64,000 nt of DNA, taken from contig CALGVA010000066.1 in assembly GCA_937920345.1 (NCBI GenBank), forward strand, positions 62,001 to 126,000, in the 5' to 3' direction. The notes under the pieces were generated by a model. That model saw only the letters and a list, made by a program, of their open reading frames with translations. It had not been told where the DNA came from and made no database searches. Below, piece after piece: positions 1-8,371 of this stretch (positions are counted from its first letter, which is position 1; each line of letters opens with the position of its first letter). A program made the translations under genes and the position numbers. Source of the DNA: an uncultured Lachnospiraceae bacterium. GTDB taxonomy: Bacteria > Bacillota > Clostridia > Lachnospirales > Lachnospiraceae.

Positions 1-105
1 GAAATCATTGATCTCCTGATATTCCAAAACATTTTTCTTCTTCTTCGCAATCGCCAAGAGCTCCTTGAGGCGCTCTTCAAACTTTGCCTGTACATTTTCG
101 TCCAT
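1..105 (-). CDS. rpoD: RNA polymerase primary sigma factor RpoD, N-terminal fragment
   Basis: Only the first 35 codons lie in the window; the gene runs off the left edge. The peptide starts MDENVQAKFEERLKELLAIA and continues with a Lys-rich stretch and a VLEYQEI-type segment, matching region 1.1 of clostridial primary sigma factors. It follows dnaG on the same strand after 62 bases, the usual dgt-dnaG-rpoD order in Clostridia, which supports the call. An in-frame ATG lies four codons upstream (115-117) but is directly abutted by the AGGAAGG ribosome site, so the inner ATG is preferred. Confidence 0.85.
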   Translation of the reverse strand, partial: MDENVQAKFEERLKELLAIAKKKKNVLEYQEINDF

Positions 106-167
106 TTTCTGGTCCATCCTTCCTATGTTTCAAAACGATATGAAATTCTGCGAATAGCTTGCCCTTA

Positions 168-1937
168 TTATAAGGAAATATGCGTTTTTCTAAGTTCTTC
201 CAGTGCCTTTTTGCCCGATATCACCTGATTGATGGCCTCCATATCAGAGCCCATTCTGCCGGAATAGTAGTCGAAGCTGTTCTGCTTCACAGCACAGAGG
301 ATATCATGCAGCGCTTTCTCCCGTTCCTTATCCGTGGTGATCTCTTCCAGCCTGGTATTAAACAGTTCCGCCACCGCCCGCTGTTCCTGCTCCCCCTCAA
401 AAGTACTGATGATCGCCGCCGGCTGATAACTGCCCTGCTCCAGGTCCGCAAACAGCCTGTCCGCCACCTGTCTGTACAGCGGTTCCGTAAAATCCGCCGC
501 CGTAATATAGGCTTTGATCTTCGGGTAGATCTCCGGCTCTTCGGTGATCCATGTGAGAAGCAGACGCTGCGACCGCTTTGTGTTCTCCTCCGGCGTATTC
601 TTCTTCGCGACGGTACTCTTTGGCCGTGCAACCGGCTGTACCAGTCCGGTTCGCGCCGCGTAGCCGGTCACCAGCCTGCGCAGATTGTCAAAACCGATGT
701 TGTACTTCTGCGCCACAGACTCTATATAGTTCTCCCGCTCCACTTCCTCCTCGAAACCGCACAGCTTCTTCGCGATCTCTCTGTGAAATGCGGTTTTGGA
801 TTCGGGATCTTCCATATTATAATCCCGTTCCAATATTTTCAGTTCAAAGAAAAAACTGTTCTGTGCCTGATCGATTCGTTCCTGGAAAGCGTCTGCACCC
901 ATATTCTTTACAAACTCATCCGGGTCCTTATAGGGCTGCATATCGATCACTCTGCCCCGCAGTCCTGATTCCTTCAGAATACCGATAGCACGCATCGCCG
1001 CGTTCACACCGGCGCCGTCACTGTCATAAGCCAGCAGTACATCCTGCGTATACCGCCCCAGCAGACTGGCTTGTCCGGTCGTGAAAGCAGTCCCCAGCGA
1101 GGCGACCGCCTGTGTGAATCCCGCCTGATGCATGGCGATGACATCCATGTACCCTTCACAGAGGATGATATTCCCCTTGCGGGAAGTCCTTGCGAAATTC
1201 AGACCGTACAGGTTACGGCTCTTGTCAAATATCATGGTCTCCGGTGAATTCAGGTATTTCGGTTTGGCATCTCCCATCACGCGTCCGCCGAATCCGATCA
1301 CCCTGTGATTACTGTCCTGAATCGGGAACATAACCCGGTTCCAGAATTTATCATGCAGCCCTCGCTTCTCGTCGAATCCGGTAAGTCCCGCCTCGTTGAT
1401 CAGCTCGTCCGCAAAGCCTTTTGCCTTAAGATACGCCGTCAAGTCCGAGCCCGCGCCGTCCGCGTACCCCAGCCCGAATTTCTTCATCGTCTCCTCTGAC
1501 AGCTGTCTGCCAGCCAGATACTGCCAGCCTGTCCTTCCTCTGGGAGAACGCAGCATACAGTAATAGTATTTGGCCGCTTCCTTATTGATCTCCAGCAGCC
1601 TGGCGCGCCGGCTCTCCTTCTGTCTGGCTTCTTCATTATATTCCAGTTCCGGCAGATCTACACCCGCCCGGTCAGCCAGCAGCTTGACGGCCTCCTGAAA
1701 CGTCAGGTTCTCGTATTCCATAACAAACGTTATTACATTGCCGCCTGCTCCACAGCCGAAACAGTAATACATCTGCTTGCCCGGAGATACCGAAAAGGAG
1801 GGCGATTTCTCATTGTGAAACGGGCATAGTCCGAAATAATTGCTTCCCTTCTTCTGCATACGGACATACCCGGAGATTACGCTTACAATATCATTTTTTA
1901 CTCTGATTTCTTCAATCAGCTCATCCGGATAATACAT
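168..1937 (-). CDS. dnaG: DNA primase DnaG
   Basis: Synthesises RNA primers for lagging-strand replication. The 589-residue length is typical. Residues 1-100 hold the CHC2 zinc finger with ligands C38, H41, C59 and C62. The catalytic Toprim core follows, with EGYMD at 261-265 and DSDGAG at 305-310, the acidic metal-binding residues. The C-terminal 150 residues are the poorly conserved helicase-interaction region. A GAAGGG ribosome site sits five bases before the ATG. It lies between dgt and rpoD, all on the minus strand, consistent with one transcript. Confidence 0.97.
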   Translation of the reverse strand: MYYPDELIEEIRVKNDIVSVISGYVRMQKKGSNYFGLCPFHNEKSPSFSVSPGKQMYYCFGCGAGGNVITFVMEYENLTFQEAVKLLADRAGVDLPELEYNEEARQKESRRARLLEINKEAAKYYYCMLRSPRGRTGWQYLAGRQLSEETMKKFGLGYADGAGSDLTAYLKAKGFADELINEAGLTGFDEKRGLHDKFWNRVMFPIQDSNHRVIGFGGRVMGDAKPKYLNSPETMIFDKSRNLYGLNFARTSRKGNIILCEGYMDVIAMHQAGFTQAVASLGTAFTTGQASLLGRYTQDVLLAYDSDGAGVNAAMRAIGILKESGLRGRVIDMQPYKDPDEFVKNMGADAFQERIDQAQNSFFFELKILERDYNMEDPESKTAFHREIAKKLCGFEEEVERENYIESVAQKYNIGFDNLRRLVTGYAARTGLVQPVARPKSTVAKKNTPEENTKRSQRLLLTWITEEPEIYPKIKAYITAADFTEPLYRQVADRLFADLEQGSYQPAAIISTFEGEQEQRAVAELFNTRLEEITTDKEREKALHDILCAVKQNSFDYYSGRMGSDMEAINQVISGKKALEELRKTHISL

Positions 1938-2012
1938 AGTATCCCTTCTTATTTTCTATCAAAAAATATACAGTCCTCATTCAGACAAATCTGTTACCGT
2001 TTTCCTGCGCCG

Positions 2013-3017
2013 CTATCCATGCCATGTCTTCGGTATATAGATTTCCTGATACTGCGCTATGGCAAACCGGTCCGTCATGGAACCTATATAATCACACACG
2101 ATCTTCTCGAGAGGCTCTCCCTCTTCCATCAGTCTGTACAGAAACTTCGGCAGCTTCTCCGTATGGTTCATATAATACTCATACAGCGTGACGATCAGGT
2201 TCTCCGCCTTGTTTTCCTGCCCTTTGGCAATCGGATTCTTATAGACGTTACGGAACATAAACGCCCGCATCTGCTGCATCGCCTCCGCCGCCTCCGGCGA
2301 CATACAGATATCGTCTCTGCCTCTGCTGTTGGTCACGATATTATGAATAAAGAAGTCCAGTCTCTGTCCGCAGCTGTAGCCGATGACGGCGGCAATCTCC
2401 TCCGGAACATCAGATTCCTTCAATATGCTGCCGCGGACGGCATCGTCCATATCATGATGGATATACGCGATTTTATCGGCAAGACGCACGATCTTGCCCT
2501 CTAAAGTAGCCGGCATAGACGCGGTCTGATGATTCAGAATGCCGTCTCTGACTTCCATGGTCAGATTAATTCCCTGTCCGTCCTTTTCCAGAAGATCTAC
2601 TGTCCTGACACTCTGTTCATTATGCTTAAACCCGTACGGGCAGGCACGGTTGAGCGCCCGCTCTCCCGCATGTCCGAAGGGTGTATGTCCCAGATCGTGT
2701 CCCAGCGCAATGGCCTCCACCAGATCCTCGTTAAGCTGCAGAGCCTTGGCAATTGTCCTGGCCGTCTGGCTGACTTCCAGTGTATGCGTCAGACGTGTCC
2801 TGTAATGATCTCCCTCCGGAGTCAGAAATACCTGTGTCTTATCCTTCAGTCTTCTGAAAGACTTACTATGTATGATCCTGTCCCGGTCTCTCTGGAATAC
2901 CGGTCTGATATCGCACTGTTCCTCCGGTCTGAGTCTTCCCGCAGACTTCATACTGAGCATGGCATAGGGACTGAGATACTCCTTCTCCCACTGTTCTAAG
3001 CTTTCCCGTATATTCAT
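2013..3017 (-). CDS. dgt: deoxyguanosinetriphosphate triphosphohydrolase-like protein
   Basis: HD-superfamily dNTP triphosphohydrolase (dNTP to deoxynucleoside plus tripolyphosphate). The 334-residue protein shows RTRLTHTLEVSQ with metal ligand H78, the HD pair H107-D108 inside ALGHDLGHTPFGHAGE, and a later DKIAYIHHDMDD segment, all in the family order. The chosen ATG has an AAAGG site eight bases upstream; a longer start eight codons earlier lacks one. First gene of the dgt-dnaG-rpoD group, with 75 bases to dnaG. Substrate preference cannot be read from sequence. Confidence 0.93.
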   Translation of the reverse strand: MNIRESLEQWEKEYLSPYAMLSMKSAGRLRPEEQCDIRPVFQRDRDRIIHSKSFRRLKDKTQVFLTPEGDHYRTRLTHTLEVSQTARTIAKALQLNEDLVEAIALGHDLGHTPFGHAGERALNRACPYGFKHNEQSVRTVDLLEKDGQGINLTMEVRDGILNHQTASMPATLEGKIVRLADKIAYIHHDMDDAVRGSILKESDVPEEIAAVIGYSCGQRLDFFIHNIVTNSRGRDDICMSPEAAEAMQQMRAFMFRNVYKNPIAKGQENKAENLIVTLYEYYMNHTEKLPKFLYRLMEEGEPLEKIVCDYIGSMTDRFAIAQYQEIYIPKTWHG

Positions 3018-3137
3018 GGCTCTGCCTTTCTTCCTGTGCAAAACAACCGTTCTATTTTATTATTCTATGCGTGTCAGCCGAATCCTTTTTTTTAGTCAAA
3101 AATATTTCGAGTCCGCGAAATGGAAGCAAAATAATTG

Positions 3138-3256
3138 CCTATATGTTTTGCGCCGGATAAATTTTCATATGCAAGGCGGAAGAAGGAGGCGTAGCGGTGG
3201 CTACGTCGACTGATGACAACGCTGCATATGGAAATTCAGCCAAGCGAAACATAAGG
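3138..3256. repeat. 119-bp palindromic intergenic element
   Basis: Two arms of about 35 bases (3138-3173 and 3223-3256) are imperfect inverted copies, both beginning CCT(A)TATGTTT at the outer end and reaching CATATGCA at the inner end. The middle carries a smaller hairpin, GCGTAGC-GGTG-GCTACGTC. It lies between the end of the hydrolase gene and the start of dgt. The symmetrical architecture suggests a small mobile or RNA-structured repeat. No second copy was seen in this window. Confidence 0.7.
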
Positions 3257-3275
3257 TTAATTAAAGCGGATCATA

Positions 3276-4193
3276 CTAGCGGCAGATGTCATAGATAAAC
3301 TCCGCATTCTTGTCCATCGCCTCATATGCCGTCTTAAAGGGCGACATCTGAAAAACATGCCACATGCCCTTAAAAATATCCAGTTTGACAGATACGTTGG
3401 CATCTAAGAGCTTCTGATAGAGCATAACGGAATCATCTAACAGAATCTCATTGTCCCCCACCTGAATATAAGTGGGCGGAAATCCGTCGTAATCGGCAAA
3501 AAGCGGTGAGATGGAAGGATTATCAAGTTCCTGCCCCTCGGCATAATTGCGTATCATCTCATTCAGATATGACGCATTCAACACCGGATCAATATCCGCC
3601 CTCGTCTCGTGGGAATCTCCCGATGCAGTAAGGTCTGTCCATGGCGACATCAGCACCAGCCCTCTGGGCAGAAGCCGTCTCTCTTCTTTTAACCGCAATG
3701 TCAGCGCCAATGCCAGATTGCCGCCTGCGGAATCTCCCGCCAAAATGACGTCTCGCGCACCATAACCTAACAGCATCAGGTAATTCCATACGCGCATGGC
3801 ATCCTGTATCGCTGCCGGATAGGGATTTTCCGGCGCCAGCCTGTAATCAAAACTCAGTACGTCCATGGAGGTGGACATTGCCAGTTTATTCGTCAACGTT
3901 CTGGCATACAGACTGCTGCCTGTAGAGTAACCGCCGCCGTGACAGTACAGAATAATGTATTTTTTCATATGCGCGCGGTTTACATAACTCCACTCAGCAT
4001 GTAAAACCTGCTCATTCGGCGACTGCGCCGGGATATCCAGCATTTGTGTCAATACATCCCTGCTGCTCCCCAGAATCGCTCCGAAATGGTCCTGAGACTG
4101 CCGGTGCTTCTCGATATCAACATTCTCTACAACACCGTGCATCCTCTTGATCAGGTTCATCAGATTCACGTTCTTCTTATCTGCAATCGCCAT
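3276..4193 (-). CDS. alpha/beta hydrolase, HSL-type esterase/lipase
   Basis: A 305-residue carboxylester hydrolase of the hormone-sensitive-lipase group. It has the oxyanion-hole motif HGGGYSTGS at 85-93 and the nucleophile elbow GDSAGGN at 153-159 (Ser155). A late QVGDNEILLDDS segment and GMWHVFQM supply the likely Asp and His of the triad. No signal peptide is visible, so it probably acts in the cytoplasm. The ATG at 4193 has GGAAAGGA eight bases upstream; a start 16 codons earlier has no site. It faces the acyltransferase gene at 4438, so both may act on the same esters; the substrate is unknown. Confidence 0.9.
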   Translation of the reverse strand: MAIADKKNVNLMNLIKRMHGVVENVDIEKHRQSQDHFGAILGSSRDVLTQMLDIPAQSPNEQVLHAEWSYVNRAHMKKYIILYCHGGGYSTGSSLYARTLTNKLAMSTSMDVLSFDYRLAPENPYPAAIQDAMRVWNYLMLLGYGARDVILAGDSAGGNLALALTLRLKEERRLLPRGLVLMSPWTDLTASGDSHETRADIDPVLNASYLNEMIRNYAEGQELDNPSISPLFADYDGFPPTYIQVGDNEILLDDSVMLYQKLLDANVSVKLDIFKGMWHVFQMSPFKTAYEAMDKNAEFIYDICR

Positions 4194-4271
4194 AATATCT
4201 GTTCCTTTCCGCTGCAGGAATTGCAGCGATATATTTTTCACATAAACTTCATCATATATGATATGATAATA

Positions 4272-4367
4272 GTGTGAGAAGTACTTCTAATCACTCGCAG
4301 CAAGGGCTGCTTCGCGAAGAAGTACTAAGTCTCACACAGGAGAATGCCTAAAATACAGGCATTCTCC
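4272..4367. repeat. two tandem hairpins between divergent genes
   Basis: The first hairpin pairs 4272-4288 (GTGTGAGAAGTACTTCT) with 4317-4337 and has an inner GCAGC/GCTGC stem. The second pairs GGAGAATGCCT (4339-4349) with AGGCATTCTCC (4357-4367) perfectly. No T-tract follows, so simple terminators are unlikely. The element separates the divergent hydrolase and acyltransferase genes. A GAGAATGC hairpin recurs at 50415-50439. Confidence 0.65.
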
Positions 4368-4437
4368 GCATTGATTTGAGATTCCGCAATGTTTCCTGAC
4401 GTCTGCCGGTCTTACGGCTTACGTTACACTGAATTGA

Positions 4438-5802
4438 ATGAAAAAGCAAGAGGATTCCGACACGATTATGGCAAGAAAACAGATTCCGTCCAATAAGAAA
4501 ACAAAGCAAAACACAAAAAACAAAAAAGATATCTGGTATAAACTGGATCTGTCCGCCATCGTCTATCCGACACTGCAAAGACGCGACTTTTCTTCCGTCT
4601 ACCGCCTGTCTGTCGTCCTTAAGGAAGCCATCGATCCCGACCTGCTGCAACAGGCACTGGACATGACGCTTCCCCGCTTTCCCACCTATAAGGTAGCAAT
4701 CCGCAAAGGTCTGTTCTGGCGCTACCTAGAGCCTAACAACAGACCCGGCCCTTATGTGCGGAAAGACATTAAGAATCCCTGTATGCCGATGCACTTTAAG
4801 GGAAGCAACCGCTATTTAATCCGGATCTATTATTACGAAAACCGCATTGCACTCGAGGCGCACCACTGTCTCGGCGACGGCACCGGAGGCATGTGTCTGC
4901 TGCAGACATTGACCGCTGTCTATCTTGGTCTGCTCGGGCATCCCGTTCAACCCGAGGGTTTCGTTCTGGATATTGCGCAAGAACCGGACCCGGAAGAATT
5001 AGAAGACGCCTACATGCGTTATGCACATGCGCAGGTATGTCCGCCCCGCCCCGCGGAGAAGACTTACCGTGTGAGAGGCACGAAAGAGCCTTTCTATACC
5101 CTGAACATCATAGACGGCATCCTGTCCGTGCGCGAGGTGATGGCTGTTGCCAGGAAATATAATGCCAGCATTACGGAATACCTGAATGCGGTTCTGCTCT
5201 ATGCACTGCTGCAAAAGCAGTCCGCCGACTTTCATATCCGTCTGCGCCCGGTGCGTATTGCCATGCCGGTTAACCTGCGCCGGTTCTTTCCTTCCAGAAC
5301 GCTGCGCAATTTCATAACGATGGTCTATCCCTTCGTCGACCCCAGACTCGGCGAATATACTTTTGAGGAAATCGTAGTACACGTGCATAATTACATGCGT
5401 TATTATATTAACAAGAACATGCTGCGGGGCGATATCACCACCAACGCCTCCACCCAGCGCAATCCCGTGATCCGTGTGGTGCCGCTGTTTATTAAAGATT
5501 TCGTGGTGCGCACCTTTTACACCAGGGTGCAGGATAAGAACTCTTCCGCGGGACTGACCAATATGGGTGCCCTGCATGTACCGGAAGACATGAAGCCCTA
5601 CATCGAACGCTTCGATATCTACATGGGACAGCCTTTTTCCTCCCGTACCAACTGCGCAGTCATCAGTTTTGAAGACATTCTCACGATCAACTTTGCCAGC
5701 AGCATCGTGGAGGCTGATGTGGAGCGTTATTTCTTCCGCAAGCTGGTACAGGACGGAATCCATGTCAAAATAGAAAGCAACCGAGATTCATCTATCCAAT
5801 AA
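4438..5802 (+). CDS. condensation/acyltransferase-fold protein (HHxxxDG)
   Basis: A 454-residue protein of the CoA-dependent acyltransferase (CAT, NRPS-condensation, alcohol acetyltransferase) superfamily. The signature HHCLGDGTGG is at 142-151 with the catalytic His143 and structural Asp147. The first 30 residues are Lys/Asn/Gln-rich and probably disordered. No adenylation or carrier domain is adjacent, so it is a stand-alone transferase. The next gene encodes a DUF6320 membrane protein and the divergent neighbour is an esterase. The start is uncertain: neither ATG 4438 nor ATG 4468 has a well-spaced ribosome site. Donor and acceptor cannot be told. Confidence 0.8.
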   Translation: MKKQEDSDTIMARKQIPSNKKTKQNTKNKKDIWYKLDLSAIVYPTLQRRDFSSVYRLSVVLKEAIDPDLLQQALDMTLPRFPTYKVAIRKGLFWRYLEPNNRPGPYVRKDIKNPCMPMHFKGSNRYLIRIYYYENRIALEAHHCLGDGTGGMCLLQTLTAVYLGLLGHPVQPEGFVLDIAQEPDPEELEDAYMRYAHAQVCPPRPAEKTYRVRGTKEPFYTLNIIDGILSVREVMAVARKYNASITEYLNAVLLYALLQKQSADFHIRLRPVRIAMPVNLRRFFPSRTLRNFITMVYPFVDPRLGEYTFEEIVVHVHNYMRYYINKNMLRGDITTNASTQRNPVIRVVPLFIKDFVVRTFYTRVQDKNSSAGLTNMGALHVPEDMKPYIERFDIYMGQPFSSRTNCAVISFEDILTINFASSIVEADVERYFFRKLVQDGIHVKIESNRDSSIQ

Positions 5803-5840
5803 TACTTTCTACTGGTTGACATAATACACAAATTTGTGCC

Positions 5841-5965
5841 GGAGCGCCACAAATCTGCTTGTATGGCAAAACTTTGTACACAAAGTTTGCAAACTTGATA
5901 TCTGCGACCTTGCTTTAATAAAGTCATGCCACTTGTCGCGTAAGCGCTCCAGAATGGAGATTAAT
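5841..5965 (+). repeat. structured repeat family B, copy 1 (ends in a ribosome site)
   Basis: About 86 percent identical by eye to the reverse complement of 41241-41363. It is closed by GGAGCGC (5841-5847) pairing with GCGCTCC near 5944-5950 and encloses an inner hairpin CAAAACTTTGT/ACAAAGTTTGC. The element ends AATGGAGATTA, and the next base is the ATG of the DUF6320 gene, so the repeat itself supplies GGAG at the correct spacing. A palindrome CACAAATTTGTG lies just upstream. Confidence 0.8.
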
Positions 5966-6670
5966 ATGTCGTACTGTGTAAACTGCGGTGTAGAGCTTGA
6001 AACTTCCCTGCGGGAATGTCCGCTCTGTCACACGCCCGTTATCAATCCAAGAGAACACGGAAAAGAGATTCCTGCTTCCCCCTACCCCACCGACAAGGGT
6101 CAGGTGGAGGTCGTCAAGCGCAAAGACCTGGGTATCCTGATCTCTGTCGTGCTGTCCGCCACCGGCGTGACCTGCCTGCTGTTAAATCTGCTGGTATTCG
6201 ATGCCTACCTCTGGTCGCTCCCCGTGATCGGCAGCTGCATGTGCCTGTTTGTATTCAGCTTCCCTGCCATCTTCTACAGCAAGACGCCGATCTACCTGTC
6301 GCTTCTGGCTGACGGCGCAGCAGTAGCGGTCTATCTCTACCTGATTACTTTCCTGACAGACTCGGACAGATGGTTCTGGATCGTCGGACTGCCTATCACG
6401 GTCATACTGACCATACTGGCAGAGTTATACCCTCTGATGGCAAAAGTGCATCCGCTCACGATGCTGTCCTGCGCGCTCTGTATTTTCATAGAGATACCTG
6501 TCTTCTGCGTATCTCTGGAGCTGCTGATCCGGCATGTCCTTACGATGCCCTACCGCATCACATGGTCAGCCGTAGTGTTGACCGTATGCGTGATCATCGA
6601 TATCGCTCTGATCACGATTCTCGCAAAAAAACGCCTGCGCAATGAAGTGCGCAGACGCCTGCATTTTTAA
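5966..6670 (+). CDS. DUF6320 family zinc-ribbon membrane protein
   Basis: A 234-residue protein that starts with a short zinc ribbon (MSYCVNC ... CPLC; C4, C7, C18, C21), followed by a polar linker to about residue 55 and then six or so hydrophobic segments. The layout matches DUF6320 proteins of Lachnospiraceae; the function is unknown. The start is fixed by GGAG seven bases upstream, contributed by the preceding repeat. It follows the acyltransferase gene in the same direction and is likely co-expressed, so a role in assembling or regulating an acylated envelope product is inference only. Confidence 0.75.
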   Translation: MSYCVNCGVELETSLRECPLCHTPVINPREHGKEIPASPYPTDKGQVEVVKRKDLGILISVVLSATGVTCLLLNLLVFDAYLWSLPVIGSCMCLFVFSFPAIFYSKTPIYLSLLADGAAVAVYLYLITFLTDSDRWFWIVGLPITVILTILAELYPLMAKVHPLTMLSCALCIFIEIPVFCVSLELLIRHVLTMPYRITWSAVVLTVCVIIDIALITILAKKRLRNEVRRRLHF

Positions 6671-6673
6671 AAA

Positions 6674-6747
6674 AAGTTAATTTGCAAAGCAAATTAACTT
6701 TGCGAGTTTCGCTTCGCGAACTCGAAAAAACCGGATAAACGGAAGGA
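6674..6747. repeat. structured repeat family C, copy 1
   Basis: Perfect stem AAGTTAATTTGC/GCAAATTAACTT (6674-6685 with 6689-6700), then CGAGTTtCG/CGcgAACTCG (6703-6724), then GGATAAACGGAAGGA. The same order recurs at 56775-56830. It lies between convergent genes (ends 6670 and 6759), so it may also act as a bidirectional terminator. Confidence 0.7.
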
Positions 6748-6758
6748 TCAGCTTCATG

Positions 6759-7382
6759 TTAAGTATATCTTGCTTCCGCTTCTTCAAGGGAACTGTAGCC
6801 GTAGAATAAGGTTTCGTTGGCGATGGTCTGTTTCAGCAGGCTCTCGCCTTTCTCACAGGCTTCCATTGTCTCCCGGTAAATCAATTCCAGCGTGTGCATA
6901 GAGTAGGTTAGGAGTTCCCCTCTCAAGTAACTCTCCATGGAAGACCCTGCCATAATACCGTCCTCCGCTGTGGTAAGTACCCTGCCGCGCCCTCGCAGAT
7001 TGGGATATTCCCGCAGCATATCCGCATCCCACGCCAGATTGATCTTCACGATCTTCTCCACGATATCCGTCTTGTCGGAAACATCCGGAAGATGCCCTTT
7101 AATCTCCTCATATTCTTCCGGAAAAGTACTCTCCATCATTCTGCCGTACTTCTCGAATACCACGTTTCTGCCTTCCGCAGCCGCCTGCCGGCAGTCTTCC
7201 AGATAGCTGTGCAGCACTTCGTCAGAATATACCATCCACTGACTCATACGCATCTTAAAAAATGTATCCGGATCATCCTGACAGGAAGCTCTGCCACCGG
7301 TATTATAGACCTGTTGAAATAATTCCCACTCCGTCTGTGCAATATCAAAAATAAGCTGTTCGCGCGCACTGATCTTGGCCAT
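6759..7382 (-). CDS. DUF4125-like protein
   Basis: A 207-residue soluble, acidic, largely helical protein. The opening (FDIAQTEWELFQQVYNTGGR) and the MRMSQWMVYSDEVLHSYLED segment resemble DUF4125, a family of unknown function. No catalytic motif, signal peptide or membrane segment is visible. It lies 66 bases after the GerMN lipoprotein gene on the same strand, so the pair may be co-transcribed. Its end converges with the DUF6320 gene across a hairpin repeat. The family assignment is from memory of the pattern and is moderate. Confidence 0.6.
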   Translation of the reverse strand: MAKISAREQLIFDIAQTEWELFQQVYNTGGRASCQDDPDTFFKMRMSQWMVYSDEVLHSYLEDCRQAAAEGRNVVFEKYGRMMESTFPEEYEEIKGHLPDVSDKTDIVEKIVKINLAWDADMLREYPNLRGRGRVLTTAEDGIMAGSSMESYLRGELLTYSMHTLELIYRETMEACEKGESLLKQTIANETLFYGYSSLEEAEARYT

Positions 7383-7448
7383 GTTCGTCCTTCTTTCCTG
7401 TAATAGCCTGTGATTACCGCTCTGCTTCTATCATGAACCGTTCAGTTT

Positions 7449-8198
7449 CTAATTCTTCTCCTTCACCAACGGAAGCTTTTTCTGTGTCTCTGCCGTGCCG
7501 TCGGCCTCAATCCTGTTCATCAGTTCATCAAATGTACACTGCCCGACTGCCTCCGCATACGCGGCATGGGATGTGACAAGCGCCTCTCCCTCTACCAGAA
7601 GATAAATCCCGTCCGCACCATAGTTCTCCAGAAACGTATTGACAATCGAAACAACGATAATACATTCCGCCTCCTTCGACATGGTCCGCAGATATTCGCC
7701 CGCCGCCCTGGACAAGTCCAAATGCAGCATTTTCTTCCCGTCCAGATCCTCTTCCCGGAACGAGAGCACTTTCGTATCGAGTGATACGATATTATGTTTC
7801 GCCAGCGTATCAATCAGATTCTCCGGTGTTATATTTTCAACCTGAATGGTCTCCCGGTTCAATTCGTGCGATGCGCCGTTTCCGTAATAGATTACCGCTT
7901 CTGCCATCGAGCCTTCGCTTTGTCCTGCCGTCTGATCTTCTTCATCTGCAGGATTCTGATTCTCCTCATATTGCAAAGCGGGCGCTTCCTGCTCCTTCGT
8001 CTCTTCTGTCGCACTCTGCTCCTTCTGTTCCTCATCCAATAACAGATATTCTAAAGAACTAACGAGCAGATCCTCCGAGGACATCTCCGGCACTACCATC
8101 TCGCCCGATGCCGTGGTTTCGTTTGCCCTGCTGCTGCATGCCACCAGCAATATTCCCGCCGCGGCTGCCACTAACGCAGCTTTTTTTCCATTTTTCAT
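7449..8198 (-). CDS. GerMN-domain lipoprotein
   Basis: A 249-residue predicted lipoprotein: a charged N-terminus, a hydrophobic stretch, and lipobox LVAC with the acylated Cys at residue 21. A low-complexity Glu/Gln/Ser/Thr linker covers about 22-105. The C-terminal 140 residues (AVIYYGNGASHELNRETI through VSIVNTFLENYGADGIYLLVEG) fit the GerMN fold found in GerM and sporulation lipoproteins. The ATG at 8198 has AAGGGGAGAG directly upstream; the longer start ten codons earlier is less likely. The role is probably at the cell envelope; a link to sporulation is inferred from the family only. Confidence 0.82.
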   Translation of the reverse strand: MKNGKKAALVAAAAGILLVACSSRANETTASGEMVVPEMSSEDLLVSSLEYLLLDEEQKEQSATEETKEQEAPALQYEENQNPADEEDQTAGQSEGSMAEAVIYYGNGASHELNRETIQVENITPENLIDTLAKHNIVSLDTKVLSFREEDLDGKKMLHLDLSRAAGEYLRTMSKEAECIIVVSIVNTFLENYGADGIYLLVEGEALVTSHAAYAEAVGQCTFDELMNRIEADGTAETQKKLPLVKEKN

Positions 8199-8313
8199 AC
8201 TCTCTCCCCTTGCGAAGCACTCACGCACCTGTGACGCGTGCCGCCCCGCCGACTTAAATCAACTTTCCCGCCGTAAAAGCCGGAAACACAACAGGTTCAT
8301 CTAAATCGGGTTT

Positions 8314-8342
8314 ATTCTATCATACTCAATGGAAAAATGCAA
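8314..8342 (-). promoter_or_regulatory. sigma-A-type promoter for the GerMN gene
   Basis: On the minus strand TTGCAT (8337-8342) and TAGAAT (8314-8319) are separated by exactly 17 bases. They lie about 115 bases before the GerMN start codon and downstream of the nagA stop, so the lipoprotein gene need not depend on nag read-through. Confidence 0.5.
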
Positions 8343-8371
8343 AAGAACTTTTATTAAGATATTCCCGGCCT

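Noticed and set aside
4999..5763. 254-codon open frame antisense to the acyltransferase gene
   Set aside because: It mirrors the codon bias of the plus-strand gene, has no ribosome site and no recognisable domain; the plus-strand HHxxxDG protein explains the region.
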